Shown here one piece after another: positions 46,850-58,190 of a stretch of 64,000 bases of DNA. Position numbers and translations under genes: made by a program. The stretch lies in the NCBI RefSeq assembly GCF_963576615.1, contig NC_088709.1, positions 75,622,538-75,686,537 on the forward strand, given 5' to 3'. The notes below the pieces were generated by a model. That model saw nothing but the letters and a program-made list of their open reading frames with translations, was not told the DNA's origin and did no database searches. Each line of letters starts with the position of its first letter. Within the stretch, counting starts at the first letter, position 1. This DNA comes from Watersipora subatra (taxonomy: Eukaryota > Bryozoa > Gymnolaemata > Cheilostomatida > Watersiporidae).

Positions 46850-47255
46850 ATATATATATAAATATATATATATATATTAATATATATATCTTAATTTTAT
46901 ATATATCTATAATCTATTAATTAAAAGCAGATGCAAAAGCAAATAAAAGCGAACTCTACCCTGAACACCTAAAATATAATTGATAATAGAAAATATTAGG
47001 AAGAAAGTAAATTTTCAGTAAGACCGCGCCTGAGGAGCGCAAAACAGATTTGTAGCGCTTTTACTGAAAATTTACTTTCTTCAAATTCTTTTCTTCTATT
47101 GTTTCATGCTGCACTAATTATCTCTCAGGTTAAATATATATATATATATAAAATTATATATATATATAAAATTATATATATATATAAAATTATATATATA
47201 TATATATATAAATTATATATATATATATATATAAAATTATATATATATATATATA
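46850..47255. repeat. TA-rich microsatellites around a hairpin element
   Basis: Alternating TA runs lie at 46850-46905 and 47130-47255. The shorter TA run at 59614-59632 in unit C occupies the same position before the membrane-protein exon. Confidence 0.85.
47001..47081. repeat. Perfect 21-bp inverted repeat (hairpin)
   Basis: The 21 bases at 47001-47021 (start AAGAAAGTAAATTTTCAG) are exactly inverted at 47061-47081, with a 39-nt GC-richer loop holding three GCGC tetramers. It is absent from the matching place in unit C, so it is probably a small insertion after duplication. Confidence 0.75.
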
Positions 47256-47307
47256 TGCATGTATGTGTATATACACGACATTAGCTCTCTTATTCTCCTA
47301 CTCTCTT

Positions 47308-47706
47308 ATGTTGGTAGTGGGATGTCCTACAAGTGAGCCAATCAACATTGACATGCACACTGATGTGAGTTACTGGCTCGTACCTGTACTACTATGTCTA
47401 TTCATAGCAGTGATGGCTGTCATAGGCATCATCATGTGCCGTAGATTACGCAAGACCTCCATATCAAAGCAGGAACGCTGCAACTGCAAAACGCCAACTC
47501 GAAGCAGCAAGGCAAAAGCCTTCCTTTCCAATTCAATATTTTTTACTGACTCTTCCGATTCTGCTGTAGACGGGCCTCTCTATCGGCAGTCGAACCCGAT
47601 GTGTCGTTGCAGCAAGTGTCATTGCAGCAAATGCCCTTGCGAGCTAGACAAGGAAGGGCAACTACCAGACAAGCACAAAATACATATTCAGTATAGCTTG
47701 CACTAA
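47308..47706 (+). CDS. Single-pass membrane protein with Cys-rich tail, copy A
   Basis: From the ATG at 47308 this frame gives 132 residues. A short extracellular-type start (CPTSEPINIDMHTDVS) precedes a hydrophobic helix at about 22-44. A basic stop-transfer (RRLRKTSISK) and a tail with CNC and a Cys cluster (MCRCSKCHCSKCPCE) follow, ending IHIQYSLH. A strong acceptor (pyrimidine-rich run, then GTTGGTAG) lies at 47317, so this may instead be the last exon of a larger gene whose upstream exons I could not identify. AATAAA at 48099-48104 fits as poly(A) signal. Copy C at 59686-60078 is nearly identical. I do not recognise the family; the Cys pairs suggest metal binding or palmitoylation, as inference. 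Confidence 0.7.
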   Translation: MLVVGCPTSEPINIDMHTDVSYWLVPVLLCLFIAVMAVIGIIMCRRLRKTSISKQERCNCKTPTRSSKAKAFLSNSIFFTDSSDSAVDGPLYRQSNPMCRCSKCHCSKCPCELDKEGQLPDKHKIHIQYSLH

Positions 47707-48098
47707 TCCTAGTTTTCATTAAATTTTTCATAGAACATGTTTGGTTAATTAATGTAATAAGAGCTTTAGAAGTATTTATAAATTACTGGGCCACAGGCCA
47801 ATTATTGCTGTAAGAAAGGAAGGATAACTTCACTCAGTTCTTTTTGAAGCATATTCTAGCAAAGTTGCTGCCTAGTTGAATGCAGGTAGTAATTGTTAAT
47901 ACTATTCAGATTGTCGTCTTACTCTAGATTGAACATCGGAGTCGTCTTATTTTCCTATTGTTATTACTGCGATTATTATTATTAGTATTGAATTCGGATG
48001 ATATTTACTGTATCCTGTCAGTATTAGTTATTTATTAGAATTTGAGAGTCCTATTAAAAAGGCAATGATAACTCTATTGCTTTCTCTCTTATTTTTTC

Positions 48099-48104
48099 AA
48101 TAAA
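48099..48104 (+). promoter_or_regulatory. Candidate poly(A) signal, copy A membrane protein
   Basis: AATAAA lies 393 bp after the stop codon; the matching AATAAA in unit C is at 60480-60485. Conservation of position in both copies supports use. Confidence 0.5.
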
Positions 48105-48494
48105 AGGCAATCAGTTTAATACATTGATGTAAGGTTTATAAAGCAGCTAAAATATGTACAGCGGAGGAGGGAATAAGTTCTATCCCTCATCGGTGACAAC
48201 GAGTAACAGGGTTGTTTAAAAATGAAAACCTTGTGCTACCACCTTCTTCCATTTGGCAACATTTCAAGATTATACTTATAGATGTGATGGCAATAAAGCG
48301 TTAAGCAGTGGATACAAGAGCGAGGTAGGAAAAAGCGTGACATCGAGCACCTGTCATTAATGTCGCTTTAACGTGAATAAAGGTTACGCTCTTTGCTTTC
48401 AGGTTCAAGTGTTCATTTCTATTTGACTTCTGTAGTTGTTACAAAAAGACATTGACAGACCTGAACATGTAGTATGCTATTCGTTACCTTTTAA

Positions 48495-48825
48495 TCTCAT
48501 AACTAGATACAGGCGTGTACAAGGATGGGGTACAGTAGTTGTTACCACTCAATCTTATGCCTAGATACACAACTGGACAAGGATGTGGTACAGTAGTTGT
48601 TACCACTCAATATCATGCCTAGATACAGGCTTGTACAAGGATGGGGTACAGTAGTTGTTACCACTCAATCTTATGCCTAGATACAGGCCTGTACAAGGAT
48701 GGGGTACAGTAGTTGTTACCACTCAATATCATGCCTAGATACAGGCCTGTACAAGGATGGGGGACAGTAGTTGTTACCACTCAATATAATACCTAGATAC
48801 AGACCTGTACAAGTATGTAGCAGTA
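48495..48825. repeat. 58-bp minisatellite in unit A, about 5.5 copies
   Basis: Units contain ACAGTAGTTGTTACCACTCA and GCCTAGATACAGGCCTGTAC. The orthologous array in unit B is at 55735-56015, with more diverged units. Confidence 0.9.
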
Positions 48826-49977
48826 AAAATTGAGAAGATTTTCATTTCACAAACGAGTATTAAATAACTTGGATATTGTAACAACCGCCTCTCATCACAA
48901 AGGTTCTTTTAAAAACACAAATTGTAAAAAGTAGAAGTCAAGTTTTCTTAATATGTTCTTTGACTGCTTTATAAATCTGATACCGTTGGCAAGGAATAAA
49001 GGTGTGACAACTCTACACTACTGTACATCATTCCGTGTAATCACTATATACTATTGTGGTATGATATGATACATGTATGGTTTCTTGGTAGTCCATCTAT
49101 TAACATGGGCTAGTTATGCAAGAAAAGATTTATTTTATGGGTGAACACAGATACTGACAATGATATACTGTCCAGAGCTGAGCTACCTTTGTTGATAACT
49201 TTATGTAATTACACATAGACATATTGATAAGACTAGTGACTCAAATACGCATGTTAGACCTCATCATGTATTTGAGTACAGAAAAGGAGACTTGTGACTA
49301 CCAAAGTTGATTCCTTCAGCTAAAGAGGAGACTTTCCTTTGTCTGACTCTAATTATCTATATTATGTTATCAAATTATTCATTACATTTTGTCTACTATT
49401 TCACATGAAAGCATACCAAGTCTTCTCTATAGAAAGCATACCAAGTCACCTCTATAGATGAGACCCACTGCTAATCTCATCATCTCTCACTTTCTATCAC
49501 AGCTTCACCCAACAATCAAGTATTCATTATCAATCACACTCTGATTGAAGTTCTAATACTCTGTCTGTTGTGAAATAGGCCTATCTATGCTCTATTGTGT
49601 TCCTTCAGCTAACAGACTTCTTATTGGTTAGAAACATTAGGAGCACTCGGAACCCACCACTTATTGGGTGCTCGAGTTAATATTCCAGCCACAGTTCTTG
49701 GTAATCATTTATCATTCACCAGTATCTGTCAACAATATTTAAATGAGCAAGCGTGTGCTTAGATTTTTAATTTAGAATATTTCTCCATCTTCTCATAGCC
49801 TCTGTAGTTGCATACAGGTTTAGTGTCTGACTCTAGTTAGCATAGAGTCAGCAGCTGACTCAAGGAAATTACACTTGCTTACAGCTATTCTAACAGGAAG
49901 GTTGGTGATGAAATATTATCTACTCTTTGGTTTGTGGCAAGTAAAGTCTTGTTAAATAGATCATGACATCCATTACC

Positions 49978-50047
49978 AGGTGATGCTAAACAAGACAAGT
50001 GATGCTAAACAAGACAAGTGATGCTAAACAAGACAAGTGATGCTAAA
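49978..50047. repeat. 19-bp tandem repeat, about 4 copies
   Basis: GTGATGCTAAACAAGACAA repeats in unit A. Unit B has a single copy at 57177-57192, so the expansion came after duplication. Confidence 0.85.
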
Positions 50048-52430
50048 CAAGTGTTGGCATGAGTAACAGGGTCTTAGTAAACATCTGCCTATAAGATCCT
50101 GTAAAGGCCTCATTAGGTTAGAGTTGGACTTTATTGTTGGTTATGATGCAATAGTTGCATAAACAAACAACACTGGTTGTTGACTTCAATCACCAAATAC
50201 TGTCAGTCATTTCTCTTTGACATATATAAAAATCAATTGTACTACACAGGTTTTAATATAAATTGTATATTGTTTTAGAAGTTATTGTTGTTTATTTTTT
50301 TTGGAAAGCAGATTTTACTCACACCGGTGTTATATTAATTGAGTATCAATATCGAGTCCAACCACTTTCTTTCAATGTGATCTGAGTTTTATTTTTAAAC
50401 ATGATCCCGCAAGATCAGCTCACAAGCAATGACACAGCGGCGGGTCAAAATATCAAGCGCTCCTTATACACACAGATTAGCCTGTGTTCAAATAGATGTT
50501 CCAATGAATTCATTAGATATTTCTCTAGTGCTCTTCAGGATGCAGTGTTCATTCTTATCTACGACTCACAGGAAGTCTCTGAGCAATATGCATAGGCTGT
50601 ATTTTTAGTAAAGTATGTCATTGACTTACTAGTATTTAATTAATTCTCCTTTTGACATTATGGTTGCATAAACAGATGTCATATGGTGGGTACACTTCTC
50701 ACTTTAGTTTTCAGTTTCATAGTATGGTAAGACGACTCATTGTTTTTAAGTAGGTAGTTTTCAGAGCTGGTCTGAGTGTCTAACGAATGAGGCAGGCTGG
50801 AGGCAAAAAGGAAGTCATTAGAGAGCATTAGTACTAGTATCGGTTTTGAAATAAAGACTTTGTGTAGTACACTGGAGGCATCAGACATCAACAAAATCTT
50901 TTGTTCTTGACATAGGCCCCATAGAAAAACCAATTTTATTACAATGTTTGCTATATAAATCTTATATTGTTCTAGAAGTTATTGCTGTAGAGTTTATTTG
51001 AAAACAGTTTTTATTCACAGTCTCGTAACAGTAGACACTGCTACAACGTAAATAATCCGTTCCAGGAAGGTTTACTTCATAGGGATTTTACGTTATAGCA
51101 GCAGTAGAATACATGTAAATTGCCTAATCTGTTTCAAGATTTTTCCAAACTGATTCCTTTGGCCTTCCCAAAGGAAAAAAACTAGGTTTAACTTTTTAAT
51201 TTAAAGACTGTACAATAACTGTAGTATTAATGGTTTGTATCAACAAGTTTGATGCTTTCTCATAAGTTGTACACGGTTTATGGTTCGTATTCACAGTGAT
51301 TTTACAAAGTGTCAAAGAGAGCTTTAATGTCAATTTACATCGGTTCTTTTCATTTTTCAAACGGCAAACTATTATGCAAAGGAAAACTATCGCAAAATAT
51401 TTTATGTCTTTAAAAGTAAAATAAAAACATGGCTTTGCTATTCATATTAGGAAGGGTGTCTGTCTGACCGCCCGTCACCAAGGTTTGAGGTTAAGATAAA
51501 AGTTAGCTTTCGTCGAAACTAAAACTCGTGACATTCAGTTTGGTATATCGACACGCCAACAACTGCACCAATAGATTACTTTTTTTCTTTCAAGTTCGTC
51601 GTTTTTTTATTGTGGCTAGAGATGCCGGTATTTTATGGACTTCGAGATTCTTGTTATTCAAATTTAGCTTGAGAATTTGCACCTGACTCGACACTTTATG
51701 TTGGATGGAATTCTTTACGTTGTACAAAACATAAACTTCAAATAAATCCTTTATGTTATAGGAGGTATAAGTTATAAGAGCTGTATATTATTTCACATTG
51801 ATTGTCGAGTCCAACCACTTTCTTTCAGAAAGATTTTAGTTTCATTTTAAAACATGTTCTCACTGCATCAGCCAGCCAATCATGGACACAGCGGAAGGTC
51901 AAAATATCAAGGGCTCCTTATACCACAGATTAGCCTGTGTTCTAAACGAATGTCTGCCACAGTATCAACACAAGCAAATGTTCCAATGAATTCACTCCAT
52001 ATTCCACCAGTGTGCTTCAGTCTTCAGGATGCAGAGGTCATCCTTATCTATGACTCACAGAAAGCCAATTAGGTAGCAATGTACATAGCGTGTATTTTTA
52101 GTAAAGTATTTCTTTGACCTGCTAGTATTTAACTCATTCTCCTTTTGTCAATAAACATTCATGGACCACAGGCTAATTGAATCCAGCTACCAGCTAATAA
52201 CTTGTGGTATAACCTTCCTCCCTCTTCGTTGCTATACCTCTTCCTTTTACATACATAGGTTAGCCTTCTCTACATATCCAACACGGCTGCATAGCATGGG
52301 AGTGAAGTCTCACTGCTTGTTAATGTCACTGTGTCACTTGAGACAGAAGTCGTTGCTATCTGGAATATTTAAATCTTTCAGCACCAATGCAGCTGATAAG
52401 GAGCACGTAAAATAGTTTAATTTTTAGATA

Positions 52431-53404
52431 GCTATTAATGAACGCCCGGCGTTGCCCGGTGATAAAAAGTCTTTGCACAGAACATTTATCTTTATTTAGC
52501 ATATAAAACATTTACCATCATAAATTTTAAACTTCATACCATAAGTAAAGTGTTTTGTGCAGTTGAAACAAATTACGAGAAAAACTAAAACAACAGGAAA
52601 GGTGTTTAAATGTGAAATAATTAGTAACTAATGGCCATATAAAGTATGATTTGTTACAATAGTTACAATGAAAAGTGATTTGATACAATTAAAATGAGCT
52701 AAAACAAAAGGAAAATAAAAACCACGAATATGTTGAATTAATAATAACAAAGACTACATAGCAGTGGGTATAAAAAGGTTTATGTTGCTGCAGAAGCTAT
52801 CTAACAAAATTTTGAAGATGACATTACTGGTACCTCTCGATAGTCGATACTCGCACAAACGTAAAAGTGTCGTATAGAATTTACATACGTTAGTGAAGCG
52901 CACGAGGGTGCTTTGTCTGACCGAAAGATCGGAAGAGAATGTAAAGGCAATGCCTACTTGAAAATGCCCATGTGAACATTTTTTAGTTTTACAATTTCTA
53001 TAGAGATTACCCTTTGTAATAACTGGAAATTGAAGAATGAGATTGTGCCGTTACAGTTGCATTGTAATGGAACATTTAAAATTGAAACTGCACAATTGAA
53101 AATTACTAATGAAGAAAGATGAATAATGGATTTTGAAATGGCTTTTTTTAAAAATTTTAAAAGAAGAACAAGCGCAAAATGTAATATTAATTCTTAATAA
53201 AACATATTTAGCTTTAATCTTCAGAAGGATACCGCAGATAAGCTAAATAAGATAAGAAATGCTTAGCCTTGTGGTTAGGTGTTCACATACTTGCAATTGC
53301 AATCCTCGCAAGTAACATTTCAGTGCTGGATTTTACTCGCTATAATTGGACACAGTGACACAATATGAACAAATACTAAATATAAACATTGAGATTTACA
53401 TAAT
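52431..53404. other. Insertion between duplicated units A and B
   Basis: In unit B the sequence runs directly from the block ending at 58180 into the block starting at 58191. Between A and B the same junction is split by about 975 bp beginning near AACGCCCGGCGTTGCCCGGT and ending in a TATATATA stretch. At 53260-53330 a TTGTGGTTAGGTG stretch resembles a tRNA-derived SINE head, without a good B-box. It is probably a mobile insertion of unknown family. Confidence 0.55.
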
Positions 53405-54139
53405 TATATATATAGAAGAAAAATGTATGTAATGGGTGGTTAGACACCCACCCCAACTATTAAGTTGATTGCTCTACTATTATGATGGGTAGTTGTTACA
53501 TGTATATATTGCTGTTAGCCAAACTAGTCAAATGATGTCATCTCTTCAGCACTGGCTAAGTAATAGCCATATTTCTTAACACTTCTACTGAAGTCCAGGC
53601 TAACATCTCCTTGGTGACTATTATGAACAAAGGTTAATATCTCCTTGGCAACTATCAGGAACAAATGTTTTTATGGTTATTTGTATAAAATCTTTCCACT
53701 GAATAACGCTACATGGTCTTACAACAGACCGATCAAGTTCTATTTTAAAGGTCATCCTCAATGACCCATTTTATTAGAAGTTACAGGAATACTTATTTCA
53801 AAACTGCAGAAAGTTGCATAGTCACGAACAGTGCTAGGATTTATTGCGCAACTGTGAGAACGCAGAACACGCTGTGTAATAAAAAGCCACTGCCAAGACC
53901 ATTAAATCAGTCAATAGTATGAGCCGGAGAATTGACCAATAAGAGATAAGCAATAAACACCATATAACCAAACCCCAATAACATGATGACCTGTTGTAGA
54001 AGCTATTGACAATAACATCATCTCTGCTCATAACATCTATTTGTGCTGCTTTTCTACTAGTGAAGTTTTATAAATGAGACATTTTATTATTTTTATGGCT
54101 GTTAGAGACAGAGGAAATTGTCAATGACTGTGAGTCAAG

Positions 54140-54312
54140 TTTATAATTTCATTTAAGTCTGTCATACTTTGGTATATTTATAGTCTATATTATTCCATCT
54201 AAGCCTGTGATACTTTACTGTGTTTATAGTCTATATTATTCCATTTTAGTCTGTAATACTTTACTCTGTTTATAGTCTATATTATTCCATTTTAGTATGT
54301 AATACTTTACTA
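54140..54312. repeat. 46-bp tandem repeat, about 3.5 copies
   Basis: Units contain TTTATAGTCTATATTATTCC and AGTCTGTAATACTTTAC. It lies in the leader part of unit B and is absent from the matching place in unit C (about 58500). Confidence 0.85.
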
Positions 54313-55361
54313 GGTCCGCAACCTGCCTGACATGGTTAAATTCCTCACTGTATGATGAAAGACTCTCCTACATGTCCACTTAAATACTCATCTGTCAAGG
54401 ATGAACTAGGCTACTGCTATGATATTTACTCTGACCTTGTAACAGGCTATTATTCCATCATCCATCTCTGGCTTAATGCTGAAGACTTCACTGTCTTTTT
54501 GTATCCTGTTATAGTAGGAGTCCATTAACATCTGTCTGGTGCTAGGCTTGTGTTAGCTGTCAGCAGCTTTGTATAGCCTGTGATTCTATAAGGTGGAGGA
54601 GAGTTTTGTTAGGTGCTAAAACATAAGATAAGAAAGTTGCTAAATAGACCAAACCCACCATATTGCTAAATTATAAAACCTTTTAATTTAAAATAGAACT
54701 ATGTGTTTAGTTACCTACGCTACCCCTATGGTTACATCTGTGGTTGTCAGGTGAGAAGATTTAATATAATACTCTAGCAGAATCATAGTGTAGATGTACT
54801 TTATGCATGACTAGGGATAACTTGCATTTTGCAAGTAGACCTACTTGTTTTCTATTGGTATTCCTTGGGTCAGGGTAGTCTACAGTTTTATTTGGTGGAG
54901 TCATTAATTTCTACACTTTCAAAGGGTGGCTATGTAGTCTTCCCAATATTCAGCAAGGTGCATCACTATGATCCTAAGGCTACCTAGGCATATGTGTCAG
55001 TGGCTGATCACATTCAGTGATAGTGTAATGTCACGTAGTATTACACTGTAGGATTTATTGAGCATGGAGTTGAACATGGAGAGCTAACAGAACGTCAAAG
55101 AGATTTGGCACCATTCCAATATATCAACATCACAGCTAGCAATATGCAGTTATTTTCACAAACAACCATTTTATGTACAGAATACACATGAAGCTGATAT
55201 TAAACATATTCACAAAGCTACATCTTCATTGGTTGAGGTTTTACAATGTTTGTGTTTTGTTTATTCACCAAAATTTAAAGGGAAACGAGCCAACCAGTAA
55301 CACACAAAGGTTTTCATCTTTTATACAGTGTGCAACAATCAAACCCGAAATTCAACTGGTG

Positions 55362-55592
55362 ACTGTCTGTGACACTGTCTGTGACACTGTCTGTGATACT
55401 GTATGTGACACTGTCTGTGACACTGTCTGTGACACTGTCTGTGACACTGTATGTGACACTGTCTGTGACACTGTCTGTGACACTGTTTGTGAGACGGTCT
55501 GTGACACTGTTTGTGAGACGGTCTGTGACACTGTTTGTGAGACGGTCTGTGACACTGTCTGTGACACTGTCTGGGACACTGTCTGGGACAGT
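55362..55592. repeat. 12-bp minisatellite TGTGACACTGTC, about 19 copies
   Basis: Because the period is a multiple of three and the unit lacks stops in several frames, the array is open on both strands and gives apparent VCDT and SVTD repeats. These are artefacts of periodicity. It occurs only in unit B. Confidence 0.95.
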
Positions 55593-55734
55593 TGTCTTCA
55601 ATGGTTGATGGCGACAATCAGAACTACCAATTTGTAGCTTTTTATGTTTCTGAAACATCTTTATTATGGTTGGCTTTTACTTCACTTTTTATCAAATGTG
55701 ATCATTTTGTCCCAATTGATGTCAAATATACAGT

Positions 55735-56015
55735 GCAGTAGTTGCTACCTCTCAATGGCATGCCTAGATACTGGACTGTACGAGTGTGTAGTGCAGTAGT
55801 TGTTACCACTCGATATCATACTTAAATATAGGATTAAAAATATGCAGTACAGCAGTTGTTACCACTCAATCTCATGCCTAGATACAGAACTGTACAATTA
55901 ATCAGTACAATAGTTGCTACCACTCAATATCATACCTAGATACAGACCTGTACAAGTATGCAGTACAGTATTTGTTACCACTCAATATCATGCCTAGATA
56001 CACAACTGTACAAGT
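55735..56015. repeat. About 58-bp minisatellite in unit B, about 5 copies
   Basis: This is the counterpart of the 48495-48825 array, with units containing GTTGTTACCACTCAATATCA and GCCTAGATAC, and more sequence divergence between units. Confidence 0.85.
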
Positions 56016-58190
56016 GTGTAGCAGTAAAAATTGAGAAAATATTTGCTTCAAAAACGAGTATTAAACAATTTGGCTATTATAACAAGCGCCTCTCATTACA
56101 AAGGTTCTTTTAAAAACACAAATTCGAAGAAACAGAAGTCGACAAGTTTTGTTAATATGTTCTTTGACTGCTTTATAAATCTGATACCGTTGACAAGAAG
56201 TAAAGGTGTGACAACTCTACACTACTGTACATCATTCTGTGTAATCACTATATACTATGGTGGTATGACATGATACATGTATGTTTCTTGGTAGTCCATC
56301 TATTCCCATGGGCTAGTTATGCAAGAAAAGATTTGTTTAATGGGTTAACACAGATACTTACAATGATATACTGGTCAGAGCGAAGCTACCTTTGTTGATA
56401 ACTCTATATAATTATACATAGACATATTGACAACACAAGTGACTCAAATACGCACGTTAGACCTCATCATGTATTTGAGTACAGAAAAGGAGACCAGTGA
56501 CTACCAAAATTGATTCATTCAGCTGAAGAGGAGACTCTCCTTTGTCTGACTCTAATTATCTATATTATATTATCAAATTATTCACTACACTTTAGCTACT
56601 ATTTCACATGAAAACATACCACGTCCCCTTTATAGAAAGCATAACAAGTCCCCTCTATAGATGAGGCCCACTGCTAATCTCATCATCTCTCACTTTCTAT
56701 CACAGTTTCACCCAGCAATCAAGTATTCATTATCAATCACACTCTGATTGAAGTTCCAATACTCTGTCTGTTGTGAAATATTTATGCTCTAATGTGTTCC
56801 TTCAGCTAACAGACTTCTTATTGGTTAGAAACATTAGGAGCACTCAGAACCCACCACTCATTGGGTATTCGAGTTAATATTTCAGCCACAGTTCTTGCTA
56901 ATCATTTATTATTCACCAGTATCTGTCAACAATATTTAAATGAGCAAGCATGTGCTTAGATTTTTAATTTAGAATACTTCTCCATCTTCTTATAGCCTCT
57001 GTAGTTGCATACAGGTTTAGTATCTCACTCTAGTTAGTATAGAGTCAGCAGCTGACTCAAGGAGATTACACTTGCTTACAGCTATTCTAACAGGAAGGTT
57101 AGTGATGAAATATTATCTTCTCTTTGGTTTGTGGCGAGTAGAGTTTTGTTAAATAGATCATGACATCCATTACCAAGTGATGCTAAACAAGTGTTGGCAT
57201 GAGTAACAGGTCTTAGTAAACATCTGCCTATAAGATCCTGTAAAGGCCTCATTAGGTTAGAGTTGCTGACACATGGACTTTGCTGTTGGTGATGGTGTAA
57301 TGGTTGCATAAACAAACACTTGCTGCATGTCCTTTGGCTGTTGACTTCGGTTGGTCAACTTTGGTTGACCAACCAAGCCAACTTTGGTTGGCTGACAGCT
57401 TTGGTTGTTGACTTCAATCACCAGATACCTTCAAAGTCATTTCTTTTTGACATATAGAAAAACCAATTTTATTACACAGGTTGTAATATAAATTGTATAT
57501 TGTTTTAGAAGTTTTTAGTTGTTTATTTTTTTTGGAAAACCGATTTTACTCACAACGGCGTTAGATTAATTGAGAATCAATATCGAGTCAATCCACTTTC
57601 TTTCAATGTGATCCGAATTTTATTTTTAAACACGATCTCGCAGGATCAGCTCACAAGCAATTACATAGCGGCAGGTCAAAATATCAAGCGCTCCTTATAC
57701 ACACAGATTAGCCTGTGTTCAAATAGATGTTCCAATGAATTCATTAGATATTTCTCTAGTGCTCTTCAGTCTTCAGGATACAGTGGTCATCCTTATCTAC
57801 GGCTCACAGGAAGTCTATGAATAATATGCATAGGCTGTATTCTTAGTAAAACCTGTCATTGGCTTGCTAGTATTTAATTAACTCTTCTTTTGTAAATAAG
57901 CATTCATGGACCACAGGCTAGTTGAAGTCAGCTACCATCTAGTAACCTGTGGTGTAATCTCCTTCCCTCTTCATTCCTCTACCTCCTTCTTCTACATACA
58001 TATGTTAGCTTTCTCTACTTCTCCAACACACTGCAAAGCATGGGAGTGAAGTCTCACTGCTTGGTAATGTCACTGTGTCACTTGAAAGTGAGACAGAATC
58101 TGTTGCTTAACAACCAACTGGAATATTTAAATCCTTCAGCATCAATGCAGCTGATAAGAGACCGTGAAATAGTTTAATTTTTAAACACTT

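Larger units (their letters stand above)
45540..52430. repeat. Segmental duplication, unit A
   Basis: Blocks of this segment recur in order further right. 45540-46560 matches 54480-55680 and 58670-59035. 46790-48430 matches 59575-60790. 48460-52430 matches 55730-58190 with gaps. Typical similarity by eye is about 80-90% outside the membrane-protein exon. Within unit A a subunit containing CACAGCGG..GGTCAAAATATCAAG occurs twice (50401-50600 and 51854-52080). Confidence 0.85.
53405..58190. repeat. Segmental duplication, unit B
   Basis: It starts with the block at 53424 (GTTAGACACCC) that recurs at 58200. It follows unit A in order but lacks the 1.9-kb stretch of A (about 46560-48460) that carries the membrane-protein exon. 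It contains its own 12-bp array at 55362-55592. No functional ORF is apparent. Confidence 0.8.

Noticed and set aside
50401-52080. Short ORFs with ISLCSNRCSNEFIRYFSSAL-type sequence in units A and B
   Set aside because: They occur in duplicated non-coding blocks with frame-breaking differences between copies.
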